From Phytophthora colocasiae (lineage: Eukaryota; Oomycota; Peronosporomycetes; Peronosporales; Peronosporaceae), in the NCBI GenBank assembly GCA_018806915.1, contig JAGKQI010000012.1, positions 186,001 through 250,000 of the forward strand: a stretch of DNA of 64,000 bases, given 5' to 3'. Position 1 is the stretch's first letter, and every line of letters begins with the position of its first letter. The notes beneath the pieces are model-generated. The model did no database searches and was not told the DNA's origin. It saw nothing but the letters and a program-made list of their open reading frames with translations. Below are positions 11,607 through 22,924 of the stretch, one piece after another. A program made the position numbers and the translations under genes.

Positions 11607-14600
11607 TTAGTTTAACGGCTTCCCGGAGTCTGCCTCATCACTCAGGAGTTTCTCCCGTAGGTGGTTTGGCATGTCCTTGAGTGCACCTTGTCGAGCAAGT
11701 TGCTTGAGTGCTTCCAGAGTTTTCAGATCTTCACAGGGTTTTCCAGGGTGTACTCTTCCACATACCTCACAGGGTGGCATCCGACACATTCGACTCGGGT
11801 GTCCCTTCTCCTGGCATCGGTCACACGTGATATCTCTCCAGCAATCTTCCTCTGAGTGTCCTGAGCGTTGACATTTTTCACAGAACTTGTTCCAGTAGCC
11901 ACCATTCTCATGACGCCTCTGGTGTAATCCTTGACCTGACGATCCAGACGGGGATTGGGGCGGTGGACGCCATCCCATGTTATCCATCACTCGATATACC
12001 TCATTCGTCAGAGTCTGCGTCCAATCTGCACTTGGTGGAGCCTTTGAATTGTTCGAAGATGCTTGCACATTACTTTCATCACGAGCAGACTCTGAAGTCG
12101 CACTTGGAGTTCTGGAATCACCCGTCTGATCTCTGGTATCCTGATTGGCTTTCAGAGATTCCTTATGATTTTCTGAGTTTGCAGAGTCACAGTCTTCAGA
12201 ATCCACATCTCTTGCGACATAAGTCCGATGCACACGCTTGGGCTTGAACTGTCCTCGCGGAATATTGTCAGCCCGGAAATCTCGAGACTTGGCAGGGGTC
12301 ATTTCTTGGTCACCAGTTCGCCACACGTCTTCATCTTGCTGCAACGCATATTCCAAATCTGAAATCCGTCGAAATCTCTGACCTTGCAGCGAAGTTTTCA
12401 GACGTGCATCTTTAAGCTTCGTGATGAATCGTAGTACATGCTTCTCAAGACGCTTGGACGACTTTCTGAAATCGATGTCAGCCTTCCCAGCAGCAGAATT
12501 AAGTCGGTAGAAAAATTCAAGCGGAGTCTCAGAGTCCTTCATAGCCATCGTAAAGTACCTCTCAGAATAGGATGACCGAGCTTTGCAATAACGTTTCTTG
12601 AACTCTGAAGACAGCTCTTTCCAGTCACGGGACACACTTTTGGGAAGCTGGTTAAACCAGTCTCGCGCAGACACCGGGAGCTTCAACTTAAGTTCCTGGG
12701 TGCGCGTCTTAGTCGACCAACCTCCTTGAGAAGCCATATTCGTAAACCGCTCCCACCAATGGACACGTTCCCTGAGTGTAGCTCTGGGGTCGAATTCTCC
12801 AAGGTTGTTGGAGTTCATGAACGGCCTCAGTGTCAGAAGTGTGGTTCCGGCTTGCGCTTGAGTTGCTGCCGTCAAATTCACCACTTCACCTGGCTCCGAG
12901 TTCTCCGATGACGAGCTCGCAGAGTCTGAACTTGAATCGTCAGAGTCTCCACCAGAGTCTGGCGCTCTATCATGATGCTTCGCTCTGCGAGACGCTCTTC
13001 GATCTCCATTAGGCCGTCTAGCTTTAGTTCTCTGCGGCGGATCTCGTCTCGGAAGTAGACGCACGTCTGAGTATCACCCTTGGTCTCTTTCGCCGAAGTC
13101 GCTTGAGTCACCTGGGTGGTCGTAGCAGTAGTAGCGCCGCCATTCCTCTCGGCCTTCACTCGCTTCGTCCCCGTGCTTCGTGCAGGGTGCCTTGCTGGAA
13201 GGTTGCAACCTCTCGGGATTCCGTCTTGAGAGCCGGTGAATGTGACATGGGTTCAACCCCAACCCTTCTTGCGTCACTTCTGATTTCCGACCCTGATACT
13301 GGATACATAGTTGCAACTTCAGGGTTGCCTGTTTGTAACACTTGGTTTGAAGTTGCTGAATCAGGGTGACCGACCCTTCGCGCCTCTTGAACTTGGGATA
13401 ATGTCGCTCGAAGGTTTCTCAACTGACCGGCTTGGAACCGTTGCATGTTCTGAGAACTTTCTTTCTCCCTGTCGCGCTCGGCTTCCAAATCTTTCATTCG
13501 CTGCTGTAAGGCTTCCATTTGAGAAATCCAGTCCCGTTTCATCTCGTCAGTCGCACGTGCACGTTCGGCTTCAGTCTCAGCCTCTCTTTGTCGCCAGCGT
13601 TCAGCAAACTCTGATTCCAGACGTTGGTTTTCAGAGTTCCAGAGCTCCGTTTTCAGAGTTTCCAACTCTGCTGTGCTGCGATTTCCGAGTTTGCTCTCAG
13701 ACACCAGACTTCTGCGTTCTTCAGCGTCGTCCGCACGTCTATCAGCCTCCAATCGCGCGTTTTCAGACTCCAACAAGCGGTCGGTGAGCTTCTGAATCTC
13801 GCGTCTTGCTTCCAAGTCACGTTGTTCCCGACGACGATCGCGTTCCATAGACTCCAAGCGTTCTCGGGCCAAGAACTCCATCTGCGCTTGCTCCATCCGG
13901 CTTTGCCACTCCTGCTGCTGCCTCATGACGTTCAACTCGATCTGGGCAGGTCCTGATCTCTGAGAACTTCGAGCTTCAGACTTCGTACGACTCGACGCGA
14001 TGGAACTCAAGCGTCGGGACGGTGGTCTTGGAAGGTCTTCACTCTTCACACTTTGGCGGTGGCTCTGGTGACTTTCGCTTCGGGTGGAGACAGATACAGG
14101 CGGAATCTCCGGAGTCAATTGTCTGAAATCCCGTGAAGAACTTCTGACAGACACCTGGTTTCCAGACTTCGCGTCCGCCACCTCTGGTTTCTCTTCCGGC
14201 ATGTCGACATCTTTGAACTCTGGTTTCACTGGTAACAACGTTCGCGTCACTTGAATCCCCATGCCTTCAGAGGCTGTTCCTCCCACATCAGCGCCTTGAG
14301 CGATTAACGCCAGACTTCCTGTGGACAGCGACATATGTGATGCCTCCCCTCGACTCATGGACATCAAGGACGAATCCGTAGAGCTTCCGCGGGAAGTCTG
14401 GAATCCCGACGACTGGTCATCCGAGGTCCCAATGACACTGGGAATTGGCACGTCCGACATCCGAGTCTGAGAAGTGCCGTGATCCTCAGACATCGGGTTT
14501 CCAGAGTCCGGTCGTGTGTTATCGGAACGACTCTCGTACTGCGGCAGTGAAGACAGCGACGGCGTCGACAGGGCTGACGGTGTTGACGGGACATGTGGGC

Positions 14601-15855
14601 GCGGTGGTCTCTGCTGTAAGCGCTTGGACCGCGGTGGTTCATCACTGCTGGAACCATCGGAGCTGTGCGTCACTCGGAGTCCGGTCACCCGGAGTCGCAT
14701 GATCAGCTGTCGTCCTTGTAGGTCAGCATCCTTGTCTGGTAATACACTGTCTGCTTCATCTCGACTTGTCATGTCTTCTGCTTTCACACTTTCTGGGAGT
14801 CGGTTAACCTGTAACCTGGCGGTCACGGTGGCCCACTCAACCAATTCCACAGCGAGTCGACTCTGAAGTTCGGACGCCACGCTGCGTACTTGGGACTCGA
14901 AAACAGCTGACGCTTGTGTCTGGGACCATGTTGGGAGGAGGTTCTGGAATTCGAAACCCGCCTCGTACAGCATTGTCTGAAGAATAGCTACACACTCTGG
15001 TGCTGTCAACGTGCTCATCGGAATCTCGACGTAGGAAAGATCTTGTATCCGGCCAAAACCATGGCGCCTCACGTGAAACTCTGAGATCCACATATCCTCA
15101 GGGAAGACAGAGGAACATCGCCACTTGATGTAGTCGCCGGTCGCTGCAGCAGCTTTCTGGAAAGCATCAGCACTAGGCTTCATCGTCGGCCACATATACT
15201 CGATGCTTGGCGGGACGACCTTGCCTGTGTCCATATCTCTCCAGCGGCGGAACTCACGACGCACATACCTCAGAGCTCGTTCCCCATCAAGCGAATCAGC
15301 CCTCCCAGACTCGTCAGACGGTGTCTTCAGAGACTCTTCGGACTTGATTGCCATGTCATCAGACAATGGTGTGTCTTCAGACTTTGGGGACTGCGGAACA
15401 TGTTCTTCAGAGAGTCCGGGCCCTGGTTTCACTTCATCCACGGACTGGCCGGAAGTGGTCGAATCTGAACACAGATCGATCACTTCCGGGGGCTCAACCA
15501 TATCGGCGCCTCCCTCAGACGCCTTATCACCACCCTCGCGGGCAGTGGTCACCTCGTCACCAGAAGCCTCGACTTCTGACGGGCCTTCAGAACCTTGTTC
15601 ACCAGAGACAGCAGGTGCCTCCTGAGCTTCTGGTTCCTCAGCAGGCTGGTCTTCGACCGCCGGTTCTGGGACGCTCACACTCTCAGCTGCTTTCTTCTAT
15701 CGCGCAGCCTTCCTCTTCTCGCGGGCCGCCTTCTGGACAGCATCCAAGTCTGGTTGCTCCTCAGGCGATAAACCTTGTAGACGCTTGGATTGACGTGTCG
15801 GAATACTCCGACCACGACCACGGCGTCCTCCTCTCGTAGATCCTGGCGTAGCCAT
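11607..15855 (-). pseudogene. gag: Family A copy B Gag (nonsense codon and frameshifts)
   Basis: Same layout as copy A: Arg/Gly-rich start at ATG 15855, acidic and Ser-rich N-terminal half, coiled coil (about 13400-13950), capsid (about 12300-12830) and three CCHC-like knuckles (about 11730-11890). Breaks differ from copy A: a GAG-to-TAG change near 15695, a lost G in a GGGG run near 13186, and single-base insertions near 13055 and 13070. Because the breaks are private to each copy, the ancestral Gag was intact. Lysines in the pattern hydrophobic-K-x-E recur (IKSE, VKAE, VKPE, VKSE, LKTE). Confidence 0.85.
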
Positions 15856-15928
15856 CTTGAATGTAGACGCTTGACAGGAAACGTTCTCTTCTTGTACTCT
15901 CAAATCCGGTGATATCACGATTCCAAAG

Positions 15929-15946
15929 ATCCGGGCACGCGCACCA
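15929..15946 (-). promoter_or_regulatory. Primer-binding site, family A copy B
   Basis: Identical to the copy A site, two bases from the LTR edge at 15949. Confidence 0.75.
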
Positions 15947-15948
15947 GT

Positions 15949-16184
15949 TGTCGCGAAGTCGGTGAAACTTTGGTCGCGGAGCAGGGGGGCGTATAGTGAA
16001 CCCTAGTTATACGACTACTGAAAAGGGGTTTTCAGAGCCGTACAACGGTAGGTTGGCGTGTGGTACCTTGCGGTATCCTCGTGGGTTCGTTGTCTTCGGA
16101 AATATGACCCTCGCCGGAGTCTGAGAATGTGTTGTGAAGAGAAGTAGGGGTTCCCTTGGAGTCTGGTGTCGGTATTCAGGAGAT
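15949..16184 (-). repeat. Family A LTR 3, left fragment
   Basis: Begins TGTCGCGAAG like the central LTR and runs to 16184, where the family B LTR starts. The last four bases AGAT (16181-16184) are the target duplication. The LTR continues at 30332. The two pieces together give 1,688 bp after removing one AGAT, against 1,687 bp for the complete central LTR. Confidence 0.9.
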
Positions 16185-17677
16185 TGTGGTGAAGCGGACG
16201 AAAATTTTTCCCGGAGAGGCGATGTCAGCCACGAACCCGAATAGAGTCGGAACGAGCGACAGGGGGGGACCGGTGATCGCCAGATCTGGGTCGAATCAGA
16301 CGGAGGTACGATGGGTCCCGCCGGGAACAGGCAATGGAGACACCGGCGAAGAAGCAGGTGGAGCGGTGTTCGTGGGTGATCCGAATCCTGCCGTGGTGTT
16401 CGTAGGTGATCCGAATCCTGCCGGAGGAAGAATGGGGAAATCAAGGATGTTCTCGCGCGATCAACGATGACGGGTCCCCAAGCGAGCATGATCAGCTTAC
16501 CCTGGCGCCCCGAAGCCTCTAACAGCACGATCCAACTTCCCCGGGCGGCGACGAAGCGAGATCACGCAAGATCGCGCAATGATCCTCTCCCGTATAAGTA
16601 CGAGATCAGCTCCGGATCAAGGTCAACCCCAGGCGCGACGCAGACTCTTCTTGTGGCCTGATCCGGATTCTAAGAAGGATCACCAAGCGGGATCAGGCAG
16701 TGATCAAGTCCCGATTAAAGTACGAGATCAAGCTCCGGTTAAGTGCGAGATCAAGTCCCGATTAAGTACGAGATCAAGCTCCGGTTAAGTGCGAGATCAA
16801 GCTTCGGTTAAGTGCGAGATCAAGCTTCGGTTAAGTGCGAGATCAAGCTTCGGTTAAGTGCGAGATCAAGCTTCGGTTAAGTGCGAGATCAAGCTTCGGT
16901 TAAGTACGAGATCAAGCTTCGGTTAAGTACGGAATCGGCTCAAGATCAGGGTTAGGGGAACCAAGCTAGTGATCAGCTATGTAGCCAGTGTCATGTGATC
17001 GTAGGATAGTAAATCAGGATGGGATTAGTAGGCATAGGAATAACCATAAACAGAATCGAATTTGCCCTGAACCACTCAAGTGTCTTCGCTACGTCTGGAA
17101 CCGGGAACTACATTGGCCCTACAAGCGTCAGGAAGGTAAGGATACGTGACCTAGTATAGCGGTTAAGTCTGGATAATATATTGGCCAGCTTTGCCCTATC
17201 TAGTGAACTATCCTTTAAGTGCATACATCGGATCGGAAGGAATTGGTTGTTTAGCCTAAAGATCCCGTCGAATCTCGCCCTCAAGACCCCCGCTATCGGA
17301 AGCGGAAAACAACGGAAAGGAAGGACCGAATCCCGAACATTGGACTATTGGAAGACCTGGATCAAGAACCAGGCACCCGGATCAAGGCTCGAGAACTCGC
17401 CTACGACCGGGATCAAGTACCCCGAGGTGGAGTGAAGAACTTCCACGCCGCCTCAAACCCCTGCGTCACCCAAGCCCAAGACCTTCTTCTCGTCCCAAGA
17501 CATCTTCAGAAGTTACCTGGAAGAGCGTAACCCGCCTACCGACGGGTACACAAGGTGAACACTACACGCAACAAGATCACGGATCATCGGGGGACCCCCT
17601 CCGTTAGTCGGTGTCTGGGCGCAAGTGGCGATCGCGATCGGCCTCAACCAGATTTTGGTCAGATCCGCTCCACCACA
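16185..17677 (+). repeat. Family B 5' LTR (1,493 bp)
   Basis: TGTGGTGAAG...CTCCACCACA, a 7-bp perfect terminal inverted repeat. Contains a 23-bp tandem repeat (16690-16935). A TATAAGTA word at about 16593 is a possible core promoter, unproven. Confidence 0.92.
16690..16935 (+). repeat. 23-bp tandem repeat in family B 5' LTR
   Basis: About nine to ten copies of a 23-mer of the form CGAGATCAAGCTTCGG plus TTAAGTG, with CTCCGG and TCCCGA variants at the left end. Each unit contains one GATC. The 3' LTR carries the same array (about 29350-29580). Candidate regulatory array in U3 or R; function unknown. Confidence 0.85.
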
Positions 17678-19898
17678 ATGGTGCGCGTGCCCGGATCTTC
17701 TGGTGACTTCGGATATCACCGTGAGTCCCAAGAAGATGTCAAGATTAAAGAAGAACAAGGGGAAGAAGTGCCTACGAAGGTTGGATCAACGGAGGCACCG
17801 CTAAAAACGGAAAGATCCACAGATCAGCAGAGTTCTGGGAGGATCTCTACTGACAGACATGAGGCAGACCTGGATCGCAATCCAGATCTCGAAGAAAAAC
17901 CTCGAATTCCTCCCAAGGCCCCGTCGAGGGCCATTTGCGGATCTCGATGAGAATCGAGATCCGCACACGAGCGATAAGGAATCAGCAAAGCTGAAACCTA
18001 ATCTGCTCACCAAGTCCACTGGTGCCTCAAGATCGACCAAGAAAAAGAAGATCAAGAGCACCCGGACGAAATTGAAGGCTCCAGACTCAGAGCCAGAGGA
18101 TGTGATCAACCCAGGATCAACGATCACCAAGGACGCGATCGAACAGGCCTACTACAGGAAGAGGCTAAGCGAGACCTTGCTTAATGATCCTGTTCTTACG
18201 ATCATACAAGTCCGCCAGATCGGTAACCTCACCGGCCCAGTGTCGAAGCCCCGGATTAGCTCTGACCGCCTGAACGCGGTGAAGATTCTACTTGATCTGC
18301 TCCAAGAAGCTGGTTTGGTGGCTGGAGAGTTCGACCCAAACTCTCTATTTGACTTGGAACTGCAAGCGATTCAATCTGCGACCCATGATCTATTCGACTC
18401 CCTCAAGATCTTGGTCGGCGAGCGCCTACTGACGCCCGACCCAGGCTATCAGACTGGGTCGTCATGCTACGCGTCAGCGACCTCGGAACCAGACTCAGAT
18501 AGCCCGAGAGGGTTGCAACGCATGTCGTTAGGGCCCTCCGGCGCCAAGTTCCTGAAATCGCGTGTGAAGAAACAGGATACGCGATCGATGGCCGCAAAGC
18601 TGGAGGTCAAGATGCCCGATCAGCAAGAAAATCGCCGGATCCGGACGGACCAGACCGCGCCGACGACTAATTCCACTGGATCGAGCAACAAGTTGGACGA
18701 TTACTTTCAAATGGCGATGGATCGTTTCTTGAAGAAACGGAATCTCGCGACACCCCGATCGCCGATCAAAGGGGAGTTGGATGTTGAAATGGAGTCCGTC
18801 ACGGCCTCGGATCCGGATGCATGGGAATACGATCCGGACGATATGGGCATACCAAGTTCTGGTGGACAGATGTCGAGCCGAGCAGCGATCGCATCCGCGG
18901 CAATCGGTCAAGGAGGATCGTCGATGATCCAGCGGGTCCGGATCTCAGCGATCTCGGATCTGAAAGATTTTGCGGGTAAAGATCTGGACGAAGATCGCGC
19001 TCGGGCCTGGATCAGTAAAGTCAAGTCAGCATTTCAGCGCGATCAGGCTACGGAAGAAGAGAAATGCCTCACATTTGCAGATCTGATGGTGGGACCGGCA
19101 AAGAACTGGTACAGGCAGCTCAGTCGAACGACGAAAACCAAGTGGGCAGATCTGTTGGACAGTTTCCAGACCCAGTATTGTGGGTTGGGTATGTCGGTCG
19201 CGTGGCAATACTATCACGCTCGCAAGCGATCGGAAGAGACTCCTCTCGATTATCTCTACCGGCTCAACGTGGCGGCTTTACGTGCTAGACTGAAGATCAA
19301 GGACGGGAGCCCTAAGGCCCGCCGAGAACATGTGGACCACTACATAGAGACATTGGGAGATCCGGAGTTAGCTGATCGGCTGACCCTACTCCGACTGAGT
19401 GACGTCGATGAGCTGGAGGAGGTACTTCGTGCCCGGGAACGGGCGAAAAGCGAACAGCGTAAATCTGCGTTCCGGATCGAAGTATAGACAAAAGCACCGG
19501 CCAGTGCCCCAGCAGCACCCACCCGAGCGGTGGTACGGGCGATCAAACCCAAGATCCGAGCTCGGAATCAGAGGAAATATCCGAGATCGGACGGATCCGA
19601 CTCTGAAGGCGATCTCCGGAGAATATATCTTGCTGCGTCGGAAGACAAGCAGATCGGCACTGGGGGCGTCCCCCACCAACAGGATCAGTCGCGATCGCAG
19701 GTGAACACGCAAGATCGAGGCCGGATCGCGGATCGCAGGGGTACGTCGGACCACGATCGAGGTCGCTGTTCACACTGTGGATCGCGGAAGCATACGGATC
19801 TGGACTGCTGGAGACGTCTAACCTGCGAAAAGTGCGGGAAGAGAGGTCATCCAACAGATCGCTGTCTGTATACCTGCCGTGGTTGTGGAGATCCATGA
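17678..19898 (+). pseudogene. gag: Family B Gag with one frameshift and one in-frame amber
   Basis: The frame opens at ATG 17678, overlapping the primer-binding site, and runs to a break near 17940 (GGGCCATTT) where coding shifts to the frame ending at 19487. An in-frame TAG at 19485-19487 follows ...FRIEV; the same frame then continues to 19898 through two perfect CX2CX4HX4C knuckles (CSHCGSRKHTDLDC, CEKCGKRGHPTDRC) and the start of a third. The capsid region (about 18920-19440, ARAWISKVKSAFQRD, ETPLDYLYRLN) precedes the stop. Since the nucleocapsid lies after the TAG, I read it as a nonsense change rather than programmed Gag-Pol readthrough. The N-terminal part is charged and Ser-rich. Confidence 0.85.
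17679..17697 (+). promoter_or_regulatory. Primer-binding site, family B
   Basis: TGGTGCGCGTGCCCGGATC, one base after the LTR end CA at 17677. Same primer-binding sequence as family A. The first ATG of the gag frame (17678-17680) overlaps its first two bases. Confidence 0.8.
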
Positions 19899-22800
19899 AG
19901 CTGGAGAATGCCCCATGGAAGGAATTCTACAACCAGATCCGCAAGTGGTACGACCCGACCCGACATGCCGGATTGTTCCCGAGAAGGTGGAAAGATGTTA
20001 AACTAGGACGCTCGCCGGTTTGGAAACCGGTACGAGCCGAGCGTTCTGAGTACTGCATCTATGCATATGTGAACAAGAAATCGAGAGATCAAGATAGGGA
20101 GAATTCGGATCTGCGCGGTAATACATGTAAGTTGCATTCGTATACTGCTAAGATCGCGAGTCTTCCCCGGATCGATGAGTTCTCGCGATCTGGTGCGGAA
20201 GTGGCTTTGGATCTCAAGGAAGGAGAATCCAGGGGGTATTGGAAATACCACGCACCAGGAAAATGGTTCCGCCAAGCCAAGATCTCAGGCAAGATCAATC
20301 AGGAAAGAGCGATCTTGCTCCTGGACACTGGCGCCGAGGTATCCATCTTGGATACCACCTTTGCTCGTAAGGTTGGGTGCCACTTTGACACTAGTCAGAG
20401 ACAGGAGTGTGTTGGGATCGGCGATAATGTGTACACCACCGAGGGAAGAACGAGGATCAAGATCACACTTGCGGGATATTTGGTCTACTTTTTCGATATT
20501 TGGATCGGAGATCTATCCGGACAAGATGCGATCCTGGGTATGGATTTCATGATCCCGGCTGGGGTCCGGATGGATCTGGCAGAGGGATCGATGTGCTTAC
20601 CTAATGAAGTGGGGATACCACTTAGTGGTCGCAAAAGATTATACGGGGAGAAGGTGAGATCAGTGAAATTGGAGGAAGATCTACATATCCCAGTTGGGGG
20701 ATCTGAAGAGACCGCCTCGAGAGTGAAATTATCGGCGACGGAGAAATTATGGGTGACCAGAGGCGACCGATGGGTACCCACCGTGGTAAATGGACCCGGC
20801 CGAACTCGGTACTTAGTGATCACGAATTTGAGCGAGAAGATTTTACGACTGGATCACAGATTACATGTCGGGATGGTACTTGATCAAGAAAAAGTTCCTC
20901 GCTACCCCGGGTTTGTGTCGATCGGGTCCCGGCGTTACATGGAGTGGCAGAATCTAGCTCTAGAAGCGACAGTGGACGCAAGACCGGAACCTCAGGAAAC
21001 CGTAGAGACCCCCTTACCGTCGGTCGAACGGCCGACCTACGTTACGCCGCGATCTATACTCCGTCGAGGTGAGGCAATCAAGACCGATCCTGATCCTGCA
21101 CCAATATCGACATTGGAACCGCGATCACCGACCGATACGGCCGAAGTCAAGGTCGCATTCATCGACCCCCAACCGGATCCCACGGATACCCCACCGATCA
21201 CGATCAGTTCCGACAAGACCCCGAGTGGCGAAGCTGGGGGCGGTGAGACTGAGACGAATGAGAGCTTGCCAGATCAGGCCCCAGGTCGGACAGATCGGAC
21301 ATGCGAAGAAGAGATCGAGAAAAAAACAGAAAAACCAGATTTTCAAATCGAGATCAAACATGAATCCGACGCCGGTGCCGTCCCCATGGTTAAAGACACC
21401 CCGATCTTGACAGCCAAGGACGATAGGCTGCGTGATCAATCAACGGATGAACCGGATCCGACATCTCCTGAAGGGATCGAGAACGCTGATCAGACCCACT
21501 TACACGAAAGTGGCGATTTTTCGGCCGAAGATCTAGCCGATAATCTCGCAGTAGTACCGGAGATCCAGATTTCCACCACTGAAGAAGTCAGGATCGAAGA
21601 TCTGCAAGTAGGAAATCCGGGATCGGCTACCCCGGAGGAGATCGAGAAACTTCGACAGATTATTTGGAAGAGGCGACATCTCCTGATCGGAAAGGGAAAC
21701 GCACTTCCTCCAGCGGCCAAGGGTGTTATATGCGATATCGACGTGGGTGATGCAAAGCCGATCGCACAACGAGTCCGAAAGGTGGCGCCACAGTTCCGCG
21801 AGAAAGTATCGGATCTCATCAAAGGACTCCTAGCTGCCAAGATCATCCGGCCATCGACCTCGCCATGGGCATCGCCGATCGTGGTGATCATCAAGAAGAA
21901 CGGTGTAGACATCCGACTATGTATCGATTATCGGCTGGTGAACGGTCTCACGAGGCTGATGATCTACCCAATGCCTCTGATCAATGACCTGTTAGAAGAT
22001 CTTGACAAGGTTCTGTGGTACTGTTCATTAGACATGGCGAGTGGATTCTGGGTCGTATCAATGACCGATCGAGCTCGCGCGATCTCAGCTTTCATCACCC
22101 CGTTCGGCCTCTTCGAGTGGAATCGCATGCCGTTCGGGCTGAAGAACGCCCCTCAGATCTATCAACGTCTTGTGGACAACGCCCTATATGGATTTTTGAA
22201 GATCTCCCAGTCAGGGAATACGAAAGACTCTACAGATGTGTTTGAATCAGGGGTCCCGGAAGATCCTGGTCGCCCGTCGGTTCTAGGACGGAGATCTTAC
22301 ATCGACGATATCTTGATCACGGCTGGATCATGGGATCAAATGTGCGATCGGGTGGAAGACCTATTGGAGGCCTGTGATAAATGGAATCTCTCGATCAGTG
22401 TGGCGAAGAGCTTCTGGGGCATGGATAAGGTGGAATATCTCGGACACAAAGTGTCGATCGACGGATTGGAGGCAAACCCGAAAGACCTGAAGTCTCTGAC
22501 AGATCTGCCATTCCCTGGGTCGCTCCGATCCATGCAATCGTTCCTGGGAAGTTTGAATTACTATAGTCGGTTCATCGAGGATTACGCGATCTATGCATCG
22601 GTCCTATATGAACTACGTGAAGTGGAGTTCGCAGAACTGAAGAAGCGACCAGATCTTCGAAAGATCATGGATAGTACGGACCCGATCAATCGAGATCCCG
22701 TTGCGCTTAAGTCGAATCAGGATGGATCACCCGACACCTTGACTCAAAAGGGGAATAGTACGCCGGATCTTAACTTGGGGGCGACGCCTCCCCCCTGTTC

Positions 22801-22924
22801 AAGCAAGGTCGGAGCCAATCTGGCCCAAAGAGCTGGCGACGAAAGGTGGGGTAGAGCACACAGGGCGTTTACAGCCTTGAAAACCAAGATCGCGTCGACC
22901 CGATCCTCCGTCACTTCGACATGA
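19832..22924 (+). CDS. pol: Family B Pol, part 1: protease and reverse transcriptase
   Basis: Open for 1,030 codons. The first about 60 residues continue the Gag C-terminus in a shifted frame. Retropepsin site LLDTGAEVSIL at about residue 163 with the partner segment AILGMDFM; a long acidic linker (about 370-590); RT from about 620 with SPWASPIVVIIKKNGVDIRLC, LDMASGFW (about 733), MPFGLKNAP and the catalytic YIDD box (about 822), then the thumb and connection LGHKVSIDGLEANP and FLGSLNYYSRFI. All RT catalytic aspartates are present. The frame breaks at 22920, where coding moves to the next frame. It would process the polyprotein and copy element RNA in the capsid. Confidence 0.9.
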   Translation: MREERSSNRSLSVYLPWLWRSMKLENAPWKEFYNQIRKWYDPTRHAGLFPRRWKDVKLGRSPVWKPVRAERSEYCIYAYVNKKSRDQDRENSDLRGNTCKLHSYTAKIASLPRIDEFSRSGAEVALDLKEGESRGYWKYHAPGKWFRQAKISGKINQERAILLLDTGAEVSILDTTFARKVGCHFDTSQRQECVGIGDNVYTTEGRTRIKITLAGYLVYFFDIWIGDLSGQDAILGMDFMIPAGVRMDLAEGSMCLPNEVGIPLSGRKRLYGEKVRSVKLEEDLHIPVGGSEETASRVKLSATEKLWVTRGDRWVPTVVNGPGRTRYLVITNLSEKILRLDHRLHVGMVLDQEKVPRYPGFVSIGSRRYMEWQNLALEATVDARPEPQETVETPLPSVERPTYVTPRSILRRGEAIKTDPDPAPISTLEPRSPTDTAEVKVAFIDPQPDPTDTPPITISSDKTPSGEAGGGETETNESLPDQAPGRTDRTCEEEIEKKTEKPDFQIEIKHESDAGAVPMVKDTPILTAKDDRLRDQSTDEPDPTSPEGIENADQTHLHESGDFSAEDLADNLAVVPEIQISTTEEVRIEDLQVGNPGSATPEEIEKLRQIIWKRRHLLIGKGNALPPAAKGVICDIDVGDAKPIAQRVRKVAPQFREKVSDLIKGLLAAKIIRPSTSPWASPIVVIIKKNGVDIRLCIDYRLVNGLTRLMIYPMPLINDLLEDLDKVLWYCSLDMASGFWVVSMTDRARAISAFITPFGLFEWNRMPFGLKNAPQIYQRLVDNALYGFLKISQSGNTKDSTDVFESGVPEDPGRPSVLGRRSYIDDILITAGSWDQMCDRVEDLLEACDKWNLSISVAKSFWGMDKVEYLGHKVSIDGLEANPKDLKSLTDLPFPGSLRSMQSFLGSLNYYSRFIEDYAIYASVLYELREVEFAELKKRPDLRKIMDSTDPINRDPVALKSNQDGSPDTLTQKGNSTPDLNLGATPPPCSSKVGANLAQRAGDERWGRAHRAFTALKTKIASTRSSVTST

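Noticed and set aside
16319..16470. Short frames inside the family B LTRs
   Set aside because: Identical in both LTRs, no domain, and expected in GC-rich repeated DNA.
16690..16935. Regular 23-bp repeats resembling a CRISPR array
   Set aside because: No spacers: the repeats are directly tandem, lie in an LTR and recur in the other LTR; the context is eukaryotic.
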